A DNA stretch of 57,480 bases from Compostibacillus humi (GCF_014637175.1 NZ_BMEV01000014.1:1-57480); one strand, 5' to 3'; positions 46,371-55,861 are shown, counted from the first letter of the stretch. The notes: a model not told the origin generated them from the letters alone. Numbers and translations: made by a program.

Positions 46371-46493
46371 CGAAGAATACATTACATATGCTAACATTTC
46401 CTCCCATATCCTCGGAAATGCTCCCCAGTCTGTAATTTTCCAATTTAATAATTATAGTATATGCTGAACAAACAGAGGGGACTGGTATTTTTA

Positions 46494-46988
46494 ATGGAAC
46501 GAAAAGAAATGGACGATATTACAAAGAAAGCTATAGGAGAATTTGCCAAAACGCTTGAGTTATTTAGGTTATCTACAATGGAAGCCCGATTATTCGCCTA
46601 CCTCTACATGACGAACAACACGTTAACATTAGACGAAATGAGCGACGCTTTAGGGAAGAGCAAGACGAGCATTAGTACGAATATACGCAGGTTATTGGAG
46701 TTAAACCTTGTGCAGCGGGTCTGGAAAAAGGGGGTGCGGAAGGACTTATACGAAGCAAACAGTCCATTGTTCAAAACGTTCATGAACCATTATTTGAGCG
46801 GATGGATAAATACAGCGAAACAACAGAAAGCATCGCTGGAAGAAATTTATGCCTCCATGGAAAAAGAGAAAACGGATTTGGACCGTTCCGAATTCCGTGA
46901 AATAAAATCCCGCATTAAAGAGATGATCGAATTCCATGAAAAAATCGAGCATTTATATACGGATATGAAGAACCACAACTTGCATTAA
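46494..46988 (+). CDS. GbsR/OpcR-family transcriptional regulator
   Basis: 164 residues. A MarR-type winged helix occupies about residues 20-85 (MSDALGKSKTSISTNIRRL as recognition helix, followed by WKKGVRKDLYEA), and the C-terminal half is a helical dimerisation region. In B. subtilis, GbsR and OpcR control choline and betaine uptake or synthesis genes. This gene is divergent from the betaine cassette, which suggests it regulates it. The start ATG 46494 is 13 bases after GAGGGG, which is poor; an upstream ATG is at 46461. Confidence 0.8.
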   Translation: MERKEMDDITKKAIGEFAKTLELFRLSTMEARLFAYLYMTNNTLTLDEMSDALGKSKTSISTNIRRLLELNLVQRVWKKGVRKDLYEANSPLFKTFMNHYLSGWINTAKQQKASLEEIYASMEKEKTDLDRSEFREIKSRIKEMIEFHEKIEHLYTDMKNHNLH

Positions 46989-47320
46989 ATACCTTCCTTA
47001 TTCATAATCCGGATAAATTCATTCATTAAAGAAGGATAATATCCTTCTTTTTTTAATGCGAAAATTACTTCCGTCGGATGCAGCTTTTCATTTAGCATTC
47101 CGGCAAAATGAACGAGCAGGGAAGAAAAATCAATTAACCCTTCTTCTTTTTGTATTTCATATTCCTTCTGCAAATCATCAAGCAAACGGAACAATTCGTT
47201 ATACTCTTCTTCTGTTATACGATGATCAATAATTAGTTTTATAAAGGGATATTGATGGATATCGATTACTTCGGACAATAGCCTGACATAGAAATCGGTT
47301 GTGTTCCTCTCGCCCATCAT
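46985..47320 (-). CDS. yhaI: YhaI family protein (DUF1878)
   Basis: 111 residues, acidic and helical, TDFYVRLLSEVIDIHQYPFIKLIIDH, matching YhaI. Function unknown. Its stop overlaps the end of the regulator gene by 4 bases, convergently. A GGGG ribosome binding site lies 4 bases ahead. Confidence 0.83.
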   Translation of the reverse strand: MMGERNTTDFYVRLLSEVIDIHQYPFIKLIIDHRITEEEYNELFRLLDDLQKEYEIQKEEGLIDFSSLLVHFAGMLNEKLHPTEVIFALKKEGYYPSLMNEFIRIMNKEGI

Positions 47321-47673
47321 TTTACCCCTTTCATATTATCATTTTTCTCGAAAATGGTTTGTTTTACTCCGTTTTGCTTATTAACATATATTCGACAAAG
47401 GGATGCGGATTCCTCTTTCCGGCATCTTGATGTTGTATACTTTTTCTATTGTGTGTAAAAGTACTCGTGATTTCAACTAATATTATTCTTTGTTCAATTT
47501 GTCATCCATGCCTGATTGCTTGCCAGGGCTTAAAGACATAGAATAAAATGCGTCTTTTTCCGAAGGGAAACAAGTGATTTTTTCCTAATTGCTCGTTCCT
47601 ACTATTTTTTTCACAATTACTTATGGTATAGTTAGTAAAGGAAAATATTCAGCAAAAGATTAGGAGTGTTTAA
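47321..47673. other. Intergenic region between yhaI and prsA
   Basis: 353 bases between divergent genes. An extended -10 (TGgTATAGT, 47624-47632) lies about 40 bases before prsA. No second promoter, repeat or RNA is clear. Confidence 0.5.
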
Positions 47674-48540
47674 ATGAAGAAATTAACAATTGGACTAGTG
47701 TCCCTTGCAACTGTTTTCACCTTGGCTGCCTGCAGCAACGATAATTCTGAAGTAGTTGTAGAAACGAATGCGGGCGATATTACAAAGGAAGAGTTTTATG
47801 AAGAATTAAAGGATCGCTACGGTGCACAAGTATTGGAAGAAATGGTCATGACCAAAGTGCTTGAAGGAAAGTACGAAGTAACAGATGAAGATGTGGAAAG
47901 CGAAATTGAATTTATGAAAGATACATACGGAGATTCCTACGATTTAATCGTCCAGCAAAATTTTGGCGATGAAGAATCTCTGCGCCAGCTAATACGCACT
48001 TCCCTCCTAAGAGAGCAAGCAGCATTGGAAGATGTTGAAATTACCGATGAAGAAATAAAAGAAAGATATGAGCGCAGCAAATACGAATTTGACGCCCAGC
48101 ACATCCTCGTAGAAGATTTAGAAACGGCTGAAGAAGTGAAGCAAAAATTAGACGACGGTGAAGACTTTGCCGAATTGGCAAAAGAATATTCTGTTGACAG
48201 CTCAGCGGAGAGCGGCGGTGACTTAGGAACCTTCAGCGCAGGAAAAATGGTTAAAGAATTTGAAGATGCGGTCTACAGCATGGAACCAGGAGATATTAGC
48301 GATCCGGTAGAAAGCGAATTTGGCTTCCATATTATTAAAGTAAACGATAAACGGGAAGTAGAGGAAGATATCGGCGAATTTGAAGATGTGAAAGAAGAGC
48401 TTCGCCGGCAATTGGCTTCGGAAAAAGTAGATATGGCAAAACTGCAGGAAAAAATTGACCAAATGGTCCAAGAAGCAGACATAAATATTAAGATTAAAGA
48501 ATTTAAAGACTTATTTACAGCGGATCAAGCTCAGGGCTAA
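47674..48540 (+). CDS. prsA: Foldase lipoprotein PrsA
   Basis: 288 residues. Lipobox LAAC (Cys20); the parvulin peptidyl-prolyl isomerase domain is at about 140-230 (FDAQHILVEDLETAEEVKQKL ... GDLGTFSAGKMVKEFEDAVYSM ... FGFHIIKVND). It folds secreted proteins at the outer face of the membrane and is essential in B. subtilis. Acidic, like the betaine-binding proteins. ATG 47674 is preceded by AGGAG. Confidence 0.96.
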   Translation: MKKLTIGLVSLATVFTLAACSNDNSEVVVETNAGDITKEEFYEELKDRYGAQVLEEMVMTKVLEGKYEVTDEDVESEIEFMKDTYGDSYDLIVQQNFGDEESLRQLIRTSLLREQAALEDVEITDEEIKERYERSKYEFDAQHILVEDLETAEEVKQKLDDGEDFAELAKEYSVDSSAESGGDLGTFSAGKMVKEFEDAVYSMEPGDISDPVESEFGFHIIKVNDKREVEEDIGEFEDVKEELRRQLASEKVDMAKLQEKIDQMVQEADINIKIKEFKDLFTADQAQG

Positions 48541-48543
48541 ATA

Positions 48544-48583
48544 TTAGCATCAGTTGCCCATTGGCAAACTGATGCTTTTTCTT
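48544..48583. terminator. Terminator of prsA
   Basis: AGCATCAGTT-n-AACTGATGCT followed by TTTTTCTTTT, 4 bases after the prsA stop; also precedes the yhaL stop on the other strand. Confidence 0.83.
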
Positions 48584-48590
48584 TTGCAAA

Positions 48591-48779
48591 TTATTCAGAT
48601 TCCCTTTTTCTTTTCTCCCTTTTTTCCCTTTCTTCCTGCATCCGCTGGATATACACCATGCCTTCTTTTTCAATAAATTCCTGTTCCAGCTTGCGTTCTG
48701 CCTGCATCGCCCGAAAGGCCATATATCCGCTAAAAAAGATTAGTACAATGACGATGACGACCCAAAACGGCATGTCCAA
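48591..48779 (-). CDS. yhaL: Sporulation protein YhaL
   Basis: 62 residues: one membrane span (about 4-22), then a charged helical tail (EREKREKRKRESE). It matches YhaL, a mother-cell (sigma-E) protein in B. subtilis that lies beside prsA and yhaM. Its function is not known. The start is at 48779; a usable second ATG is two codons in. Confidence 0.82.
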   Translation of the reverse strand: MDMPFWVVIVIVLIFFSGYMAFRAMQAERKLEQEFIEKEGMVYIQRMQEEREKREKRKRESE

Positions 48780-48859
48780 TTCCGATCACACCCCTTGTCC
48801 AGTATAGTTATACTATCCAATCTATATGAACAAGGCGGGGAAATTATACGTTTCTATCA

Positions 48860-49804
48860 TTACTCCATAAAGGTCGGCTTATAAAATGCCCGGTTGTCCA
48901 TGGCAAAGAGCCGATCAGTGAATTCTCCCGGGTTCACCTTATCCAGTGCCCGATTAAGCATATTTAGCTTTGCATCCAACAAATCGATTAGATGGAGGAT
49001 TTCAGCTTCCCGGACTAACGGCGGAGTCGGGCTTCCCCATTCCGCTTTTCCGTGATGGCTAAGAACGAGATGCTGAAGGATCAACACTTCTTCTCCTTCA
49101 ATTTGCAGTTCTTTGGCGGTCATGCCGATTTCCTCTACCATCATCGGAATATGGCCAAGCAGTTTTCCATCGAGCGTATATGTTGTCGATACGACGCCGG
49201 ATAATTCCCTTAACTTTCCTAAATCATGAAGCATAATTCCGGCATACAGCAAATCTTTGTTTAATTCCGGATACAGTTCGCAAAGTTTGCCTGCAATTTG
49301 CAGCATGCTGACAATATGGTGGGCTAGACCGGATGCGTACTCGTGATGGTTTTTTGCTGCTGCAGGATAATCGAGCAGCGGTTCGTGATATTTTTTTAAT
49401 ATGGCCCTTGTCATACGCTGAATGGATGGATTTTGGATTTCAAATAATGCTTCCGTTATTTTCTTCCATAACGTATCCTTATCGACCGGGGCATTTTCGA
49501 TAAATTGGGAAATAGAAACGCCATCCGAAGGATCTGCCAGTCTTATCGATGAAATGCGCAACTGGTTTTTCCCCCGAAATTGATTAATTTCCCCTGTCAC
49601 TTTGACAATTTTTTCTTCTACATAAGCAAGCTCGTCTTCTTTCGTCGCATCCCATAGTTTTGCCTCGATTTCCCCCGTCTGGTCCCGGAGAATCAATGTC
49701 AAAAATGGATTTCCCGTACTCGTAATTCCTTTTCGCGCTTCTTTAATCAGCAAAAAATCGTCAAAGGACGTGCCGACACCAGCATAGCCGATTCCTTTTT
49801 TCAT
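48860..49804 (-). CDS. yhaM: 3'-5' exoribonuclease YhaM
   Basis: 314 residues. An OB-fold (about 10-100, [22 protein letters not shown]...[18 protein letters not shown]) precedes an HD domain (about 160-280: [28 protein letters not shown]). It degrades RNA from the 3' end. ATG 49804 follows AGGAGAGGGG. The gene is followed by an AT-rich gap; a gene for a GbsR-type regulator lies between it and yhaN. Confidence 0.93.
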   Translation of the reverse strand: MKKGIGYAGVGTSFDDFLLIKEARKGITSTGNPFLTLILRDQTGEIEAKLWDATKEDELAYVEEKIVKVTGEINQFRGKNQLRISSIRLADPSDGVSISQFIENAPVDKDTLWKKITEALFEIQNPSIQRMTRAILKKYHEPLLDYPAAAKNHHEYASGLAHHIVSMLQIAGKLCELYPELNKDLLYAGIMLHDLGKLRELSGVVSTTYTLDGKLLGHIPMMVEEIGMTAKELQIEGEEVLILQHLVLSHHGKAEWGSPTPPLVREAEILHLIDLLDAKLNMLNRALDKVNPGEFTDRLFAMDNRAFYKPTFME

Positions 49805-49821
49805 CTTGTTATCCCCTCTCC

Positions 49822-49862
49822 TAAAAAAATATAGGATTGACAATTTACAGCCAATCCTATTG
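49822..49862 (-). terminator. Terminator between the GbsR-family gene and yhaM
   Basis: ATAGGATTG-n-CAATCCTAT followed by a run of seven T on the minus strand, then the yhaM ribosome binding site. It would uncouple yhaM from the regulator. Confidence 0.8.
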
Positions 49863-50405
49863 TTTTTTCGGTATAAACTTAAAAATTTCCCCCGATTCTA
49901 CTACTTTAATAAAGTTCATTAGCCACTCATAATAATTTTTCGCGTAATGGAGCTTGTTTAAATCTTGTTCAATCTGTTCAATAAGCCGGGCATCTTTCGT
50001 TGCCTGCCGTAATTTTTCTAATTTTTCAATCGTCTCTTCCGCCTCTTCTATATTTGTTTCTGTCTGTTTTCTCCAGCGGATTCCAAATAAAGAAGTAAAG
50101 GATTTATACCAATCCTCTTCAGACTGATAGAGGTCTTTCCGAATTCCTTTTTTATAAGTAGATTCCACCATTTTCATATCAGCTAAAGCCCTGACACCTG
50201 TAGACATGCTCGTTTTGCTCATCGATAATGCATCCCGCATATCATCCAGTGTCATCGGTTCGTTGGCGAAATATAAAACACCGTATAAGCGCCCTACAGA
50301 AGGTGTTATTCCATATAGGTTCATATTTTTTGCAATGACTTGGATAAATTTTTCGATGATTTCTTCATGTTTTTCCCAGCTTTTTTCATCCATACGTTCT
50401 GACAA
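49857..50405 (-). CDS. GbsR-family transcriptional regulator
   Basis: 182 residues. The MarR-type winged helix is at about 20-90 ([25 protein letters not shown], then [11 protein letters not shown]), the rest is helical with an Ile/Glu-rich tail. It resembles the choline-responsive repressor GbsR and is paralogous to the regulator at 46494. I start at TTG 50405, 8 bases after GGAGG. It lies between yhaN and yhaM, which are adjacent in B. subtilis. Confidence 0.85.
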   Translation of the reverse strand: MSERMDEKSWEKHEEIIEKFIQVIAKNMNLYGITPSVGRLYGVLYFANEPMTLDDMRDALSMSKTSMSTGVRALADMKMVESTYKKGIRKDLYQSEEDWYKSFTSLFGIRWRKQTETNIEEAEETIEKLEKLRQATKDARLIEQIEQDLNKLHYAKNYYEWLMNFIKVVESGEIFKFIPKKQ

Positions 50406-50433
50406 TGCTAGTCCCTCCACCTACTGTAATATG

Positions 50434-50454
50434 AAAATAGTTTATCACTATTTT
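50434..50454. promoter_or_regulatory. Inverted repeat upstream of the GbsR-family gene
   Basis: AAAATAGT-n5-ACTATTTT, perfect 8-bp arms, 29 bases ahead of the TTG start. A candidate autoregulatory operator. Confidence 0.45.
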
Positions 50455-50459
50455 TTTGA

Positions 50460-53399
50460 TTATGCGAATTGGCTTTCCAAAATTATCTTATCATTATCAC
50501 TAAAACTTGCCACTATTTCTTCCTTGCACGTAAACAATAATACTTGCTGTGTTTCGGAAAGCTTCTGAATTTGTGTTATCATCCTGTGCAGCCGGATAGA
50601 GTCAAAATGAAGAAATGCATCGTCAATAATAAACGGGAATGGATAGGTTTTCTGAAACATGATGCTGATTGCCAGCCTTAATGCAATGTACAGCTGATGT
50701 ATCGTTCCTTGGGATAATTCTGGAAGGACAAACCTTGTTCCTTGTTCATCTTCCACTTGAAATGGCATCCCTTCCATCGGCGGGTATACTTTTATATATT
50801 TGCCGCCGGTTAAGGAACGGAAAATTTCGGATTGTTTCTCAATTACTTTCACCAAATACTTTTCCTGATACTGCCGTTTCGTTTCGTTTAACGTTTCAAT
50901 CGCAGTCTTATATACGGACCATTGCTTCGCCAAATGCTCCAGCTCTTCCTTTTCCAATGTAAATTGATGGAGAAGGGTTGAGTAAGTTTCTGACGATTCC
51001 ATCTTTTGAATCTCTGCCTGATAAAATGCATTTTTTTCCTGTAATTGTTCCAGTTCCTTTTCCAGCCGGTCGATTTCCTCGGACAACAAATTAAATTCAT
51101 ATTCTATCGATGCTTCATTGACATTTCTCTTCAGCCATAATTGCCAAATTTCTTCAGGAAATACCGTGTTCAATTGCCTCTTGCATTGCCGCATCTCCCT
51201 CACCATGCCCTGCTTTTCTTCCAGCTTTTTCGCCTTCTCATAAAAATCATCTTCCGTTTCTGCCCCGGCAGAAAGAAGCAGCTGGTCCTTTTCATTTTCA
51301 TACACTTCCAATTTCTTTTGCAGCTGTTGCAGCTTTTGCTCAATCTCTGCTAACAGCTCACGATAATGGGTGATTTCTTTTTCGTACCGTTCCTCGGCTG
51401 TTAATAATGTATTGAGCCGTTCTAATAGAGAAGATGCCTTTTCCTCCGACTGGAAAAATTGCTGCAATTCTTTCTCAAATGCAAGGAGAGATGATTGGAT
51501 GAAGCTTATTTGTTCTTCCACATATTGGAGCTCTTGACCTTTTGCAATTAGCCGTTTCACCGCATGATAAAGCTCCGGCCAGTATGTAACGTCCACTTCT
51601 TTGAGAAAAGGGTATGCAACATATTGTTTCCGCAGCTGTTCCGCTATTGCCTCCTTTTTCATCAGCACCACTTTTCGCTGTTCCTTAATTCTCCGATGCC
51701 TTAATTCATTTTCCAGCAGCATATCCTTTAATTTTTGATATTCCTGCCGGAGGCTTTCCTGTTTTCTGACTTCCTCGGCCAGACTTTTGTCTTCCTTCAA
51801 ATCGGTTCTTCCTTGAGCATTCAGGGGCTGCTGAAAAACATTTGCCATTTCTTTTGCAGCCTGTTTTTGCAATAGCCATGGAATAAAGCCGGTCAAAAAG
51901 AAAAATATACTAAATAAATAAAATGCCGTTTCTTCCTGGAAGAAGCCGAAAATAGCGGCCGATACTGATATAACGATACTAAGGAATAAAAAATTTCTAG
52001 CCAGCTTTTCTTTTTTCTTCGTCTTTTTTTTCCACATTGCCTGCTGACGCTGCCACTCCGATTGGAGCTTTTGCATATAATGTTTTTCTTTTTCTTCCTC
52101 CAGCTTCCTTTTTGAAGATAAGTACTCCTCGTCAGACTGCATTTCTTCTGCCAGCGCATCCATTTTCGCCGATAAAGCTTGCCTTTCCTGTTTCCAGCTG
52201 ATTTCTTCCTCCTGCAGCCGTTTTTCTTCCAGCTGCACCTGACTTTGTTCCTGCTTCAGCTGATTCCATTGCTGTTCCAAGTGAAAAGGCATGGTGACGG
52301 ATAGCAGCTGTTCTTGCGTCAACGGCAAATTTAACCGTTCCAATTCGGTATCGAGCTGTACTTTTATTTCCTTTGCCTTTTCGTTTAATTGTGCATATTT
52401 CTCCTGCTGCTGCTGAAATAGCGGGATCCGCTGACCGAGGGACTGCGCTTTCTGGTAAATATTTTCCTCCAGCCTTTTTGCTGCCAACGTTTCGATTTTT
52501 TTGTTTATGTTTTTGGCGTTTTCCTTTAATACTGTTAATTCGCTGCAGAGCGGCAAAAGCTGAGAGCGGATATGTTGCAGCCGTTCCAGTCCATGTTCTG
52601 GAAAAGAAATTTGCCATTCGTCTGCCTTTAATCGAAGGGCGGCATTACGATAGTCCTCCAACACCGGCAGCAACTGTTTTACTTTTTCCAATTCATAAAG
52701 CTTTTGCTTTTTCTGTTCAATGTCTCCTTTTAGCTTAAGAATTTGTTTCTCCGTCTGTTCGGAAGCATTGACTTTTTCCCGGTAAGCCGCTTCTTCGCTT
52801 TGCATTTTTTTTAAGGAATGATGAAGCTGGACTAACTTTTCCAATTGCTGATTAATAACCGGCTTTTTCCCGTAAGGCTTGAAAAGATCGGACATTTTCT
52901 TTTCCAGTTCTTTTTCGAGGAAATAAATCCGTTGGGAGCCGGAAATGCTGACGCTCAGCAAAATCTCACCGAGGTCCCTTTCATCCACTTTATCCAATTC
53001 ATTTAATTCCGTTGCGGAAAAAGAGAAGATGGCTTCGTATTGTTTTCTCGTCATTCCCCGCAACCGTTCCTTAAACCAGTCTTCTGACATCGTCATGCCA
53101 TTTTCCAAATAACAGACGGCAGCGCCATTTTGCACATGGTCCAGCCGCTCCACTGTATAGAGGCCGGTTTCTTCCTCCCAAATCGTTAACCTCCCGCCCA
53201 TGTTCCCCCCGGTTTTCGGCCGGTAAAATTCCCGCTGTTTTGGCGGAAGACCAAATAACATAAATAAAAAGAAATTCCGTAATGTGGATTTTCCCGACTC
53301 GTTTTCCCCATAAAAGCAAATTAGGGACCGGCCGGTAAAATCAAACGTGACGTCCTGCCACTTCCCAAATCCGATAACTTTCCCGCTAATAAATTTCAT
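50460..53399 (-). CDS. yhaN: SbcC-like ATPase YhaN
   Basis: 979 residues of the SMC/Rad50 type. Walker A GENESGKST is near residue 30; the C-terminus has the signature LSQGTIHQLYIALRLA and Walker B FIIDDAFLHFD; the middle is coiled coil. Two hydrophobic spans interrupt it (about 467-512), which SbcC does not have. Forms a complex with yhaO, with which it is 3 bases apart, in a DNA-end nuclease system by analogy to SbcCD. Confidence 0.92.
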   Translation of the reverse strand: MKFISGKVIGFGKWQDVTFDFTGRSLICFYGENESGKSTLRNFFLFMLFGLPPKQREFYRPKTGGNMGGRLTIWEEETGLYTVERLDHVQNGAAVCYLENGMTMSEDWFKERLRGMTRKQYEAIFSFSATELNELDKVDERDLGEILLSVSISGSQRIYFLEKELEKKMSDLFKPYGKKPVINQQLEKLVQLHHSLKKMQSEEAAYREKVNASEQTEKQILKLKGDIEQKKQKLYELEKVKQLLPVLEDYRNAALRLKADEWQISFPEHGLERLQHIRSQLLPLCSELTVLKENAKNINKKIETLAAKRLEENIYQKAQSLGQRIPLFQQQQEKYAQLNEKAKEIKVQLDTELERLNLPLTQEQLLSVTMPFHLEQQWNQLKQEQSQVQLEEKRLQEEEISWKQERQALSAKMDALAEEMQSDEEYLSSKRKLEEEKEKHYMQKLQSEWQRQQAMWKKKTKKKEKLARNFLFLSIVISVSAAIFGFFQEETAFYLFSIFFFLTGFIPWLLQKQAAKEMANVFQQPLNAQGRTDLKEDKSLAEEVRKQESLRQEYQKLKDMLLENELRHRRIKEQRKVVLMKKEAIAEQLRKQYVAYPFLKEVDVTYWPELYHAVKRLIAKGQELQYVEEQISFIQSSLLAFEKELQQFFQSEEKASSLLERLNTLLTAEERYEKEITHYRELLAEIEQKLQQLQKKLEVYENEKDQLLLSAGAETEDDFYEKAKKLEEKQGMVREMRQCKRQLNTVFPEEIWQLWLKRNVNEASIEYEFNLLSEEIDRLEKELEQLQEKNAFYQAEIQKMESSETYSTLLHQFTLEKEELEHLAKQWSVYKTAIETLNETKRQYQEKYLVKVIEKQSEIFRSLTGGKYIKVYPPMEGMPFQVEDEQGTRFVLPELSQGTIHQLYIALRLAISIMFQKTYPFPFIIDDAFLHFDSIRLHRMITQIQKLSETQQVLLFTCKEEIVASFSDNDKIILESQFA

Positions 53400-53402
53400 C
53401 TG

Positions 53403-54617
53403 TCATTCCTCCAACAGTCCATGGAGCAGTAATTTTTTTGCTTTCATTTTAATTTCTTGTTCATCTTTTTCGGTCAAAGTAGCAAGGAATTTTCTACCAT
53501 GCCGGTGTCGGTATAATTCGGATACATACGGTAAAACGGCAGCCTCTTCCATATGTTGCATCATTTCGTTTAGAAACGGATTGTTTGAATCGGATTCAAA
53601 ATCGTGCTCTGTTTTTGTCGTTACACGGAAAATATACTGCCAAGGCACCTGTACAGCTAAAATTTCATTGACGAGCTCAATCATATCTTCCAAACGATGA
53701 CTGTTTTCCCATTCTGTCAATAAAGGATGTTTCCCTCTTATCTGCAAATCGATTAATTGTGGAGAAGAAAGCTGCTTCTCCTGTAATTTGTTTAAAACAA
53801 CCTTTTCCAATTCTTGAATTTCACGACAATGGGAAACGTCAACTTCTGCAGGAACAATCTCCAATGCTTGCAGCGGAATAAACGCCAGTTCTGCTCCGGT
53901 TTCTGATAAGGTCACGTAATAACAGCCCTTTTCTCCAGTTTCTTTCCGGTTTCTTCCCTGGATATTCCCCGGATAGACGACAGGCGGGTCCGAATGGAGT
54001 GTCTGCCGTTTATGGATATGGCCTAAAGCCCAATAATGGAAAGGTTTCTCCAATAGTTCCCGTAACGTGAAAGGAGCATATGTATCATGCTCTGTATTGG
54101 ATTGAACACTCCCGTGCAAGGTAGCAATGTGAAAGGGAATGTTCTCATCTTGAACGCAATACTCCCGTGTTTTGTTCTCTGTTACCGCCTGCTGTTCATA
54201 ACTAAAGCCATATATATTTGCCAGCCGTTTTCCGTTTTTTTCAAAAGTAAAATGGGATACGCCTTCTTCGGGAAAAATAAACACATTGTCCGGATAGGTA
54301 ACCGGGTGAATATTTCCTTGAATATAGTCATGATTTCCATAGGAAAGGTAGACGTTGATACGATGTTGCTCCAATTGTTCAAAGGCCCGCTTCAATCGGA
54401 TTTGCGCCTTTAAACTTTGCTTTGCATTATCAAATAAATCCCCGACAAGCAGGACAAAATCCACCTGCTTCTGTATGGCAATTTGGACGAGTCTGTCCAA
54501 GGCTGAAAACGTACTTTCTTTTACATCTTGAAACAGTTCCTCCGGCATTTTGCCAAATCCTTGAAATGGGCTGTCCAAATGCAGATCAGCAGCGTGGATA
54601 AAAGTTATTTGTTCCAC
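53403..54617 (-). CDS. yhaO: SbcD-like metallophosphoesterase YhaO
   Basis: 404 residues with the phosphoesterase motifs FIHAADLHLDSPF (residues 4-16), LVGDLFDNA, SYGNHDYI, TLHGSV and GHIHKRQ. By analogy to SbcD and Mre11 it is the nuclease partner of YhaN. First gene of yhaO-yhaN. The start at 54617 has GGGGG upstream. Confidence 0.93.
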   Translation of the reverse strand: MEQITFIHAADLHLDSPFQGFGKMPEELFQDVKESTFSALDRLVQIAIQKQVDFVLLVGDLFDNAKQSLKAQIRLKRAFEQLEQHRINVYLSYGNHDYIQGNIHPVTYPDNVFIFPEEGVSHFTFEKNGKRLANIYGFSYEQQAVTENKTREYCVQDENIPFHIATLHGSVQSNTEHDTYAPFTLRELLEKPFHYWALGHIHKRQTLHSDPPVVYPGNIQGRNRKETGEKGCYYVTLSETGAELAFIPLQALEIVPAEVDVSHCREIQELEKVVLNKLQEKQLSSPQLIDLQIRGKHPLLTEWENSHRLEDMIELVNEILAVQVPWQYIFRVTTKTEHDFESDSNNPFLNEMMQHMEEAAVLPYVSELYRHRHGRKFLATLTEKDEQEIKMKAKKLLLHGLLEE

Positions 54618-54837
54618 CCCATTCCCCCGCTTTCCTCTTATTTCATAATAGATTTATTGTAGCAAACATAAAATGAGAATGCACGTTCTATATTGTGCAG
54701 ATCAAATCCAATTGCAATAAGAATGTCAGCTTCTAAACGATAAGCCCGTGATTACAAACTATCCTTATCATTTTCTTTTTCCGTCATATATTTTATAATA
54801 AATTTAGAATAATTCGTTTTTTTGGAGGGGAAGCAAG

Positions 54838-55023
54838 TTGCAGGAATATACATTAACCGTGTTTGAAAAGTCAGGAGAAAAGCTGCTCGATGAAACATTC
54901 ACTGCTCAAAATGCCGAGGAAGCTAAAATGATTGGCCAGAAAAAGCTGGAAGAAAAAGGCTATACGGAAAAAACGTACCGTTGCGTATCACCAGATGCTA
55001 AATTAATTCTTTTTCATTCATAA
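54838..55023 (+). CDS. yhzD: YhzD-like small protein
   Basis: 61 residues, MQEYTLTVFEKSGEKLLDE, with a beta-beta-alpha layout and a conserved Cys near residue 50. Matches the small YhzD protein adjacent to yhaO in B. subtilis. Start is TTG 54838, 7 bases after GGAGGGG. Function unknown. Confidence 0.8.
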   Translation: MQEYTLTVFEKSGEKLLDETFTAQNAEEAKMIGQKKLEEKGYTEKTYRCVSPDAKLILFHS

Positions 55024-55067
55024 AAAAACTTCATTCAGGCGGAATTCACCGCTGAATGAAGTTTTTT
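55023..55067. terminator. Bidirectional terminator
   Basis: AAAACTTCATTCAG...CTGAATGAAGTTTT, 14-bp stem with a further GGCGG-like loop, between yhzD and yheA. Confidence 0.85.
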
Positions 55068-55070
55068 CCC

Positions 55071-55424
55071 TTACATGCTATCTGGATTTCCATACAGTTC
55101 ATCCAACGGTCTCATAATCACTTGGCTGATCAGCTGGATGACGCCATTAACCCGCTGTTCTTCTTCCATGAGCCGGGTAATATTTTCATGCTTCTGCACC
55201 TGTTCAACAATTTCCCTTGCTCTCGTCACTTCTTCTTCCGTAATGTCTAAACCTTGCATTTGTTTTTCCTGCAGTTCAAATTGGATGCGGCGAAAATTCT
55301 CGAACATGGCTTTTGCATCTGCATTCGTCATGACAAGTTCATATGCCTGCTTTAAATTTTGAAATTCTTCGCTTTCCCGGATTGCTTGTTCTAATTGGGC
55401 TGCACTTTCCTGAATATTTGTCAC
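55071..55424 (-). CDS. yheA: YlbF-family protein YheA
   Basis: 117 residues, all helical: QAYELVMTNADAKAMFENFRRIQFELQEKQMQG is the YlbF/YmcA core. Matches YheA (UPF0342). Related proteins act with RNase Y in competence, biofilm and sporulation control. The role of this member is not established. AGGAGG precedes ATG 55424. Confidence 0.9.
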   Translation of the reverse strand: MTNIQESAAQLEQAIRESEEFQNLKQAYELVMTNADAKAMFENFRRIQFELQEKQMQGLDITEEEVTRAREIVEQVQKHENITRLMEEEQRVNGVIQLISQVIMRPLDELYGNPDSM

Positions 55425-55518
55425 TTATTTTCCTCCTTCAATATTTCTTTTAACTATAACAAACAGAATATGTAAAGTATACTGAAACGATTAATCTTTT
55501 GTCTTATACCAGCATGCA

Positions 55519-55550
55519 AAGGGGGAAAGCGACATGCTTTCCCCCACTCT
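55519..55550 (-). terminator. Terminator of the SASP gene
   Basis: GGGGGAAAGC-gacat-GCTTTCCCCC, 10-bp stem with a moderate T tail. Confidence 0.7.
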
Positions 55551-55567
55551 CCATCTATATGAATTTG

Positions 55568-55768
55568 TTAAAAGTTTCCTCCACCTAACTGCTGTTGAGC
55601 TGTTTGGACAAGGCGTTTCGTAATTTCTCCGCCAACAGAACCGTTTGCACGGGAAGTTGTGTCAGCACCTAAATTTACGCCAAATTCTTGCGCAATTTCC
55701 ATTTTCATTTGGTCGATTGCTTGTTGAACACCAGGAACTAACAATTGGTTCGAATTGTTTGTTGCCAT
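55568..55768 (-). CDS. Alpha/beta-type small acid-soluble spore protein
   Basis: 66 residues: [25 protein letters not shown] (with the germination-protease site in EFGV), then [22 protein letters not shown]. Saturates and protects spore DNA. ATG 55768 is 8 bases after AGGAGG; codons before it are not family sequence. Which of the sspA/B/C/D paralogues it corresponds to cannot be told from this window. Confidence 0.94.
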   Translation of the reverse strand: MATNNSNQLLVPGVQQAIDQMKMEIAQEFGVNLGADTTSRANGSVGGEITKRLVQTAQQQLGGGNF

Positions 55769-55861
55769 GTTATTCACCTCCTTTTGTACTCCCTATTGTC
55801 CTCAAGAAGGCTGTATCTTATAACAAATTATCGCTGGTAAATTGTAGCTATATCTCCAATA

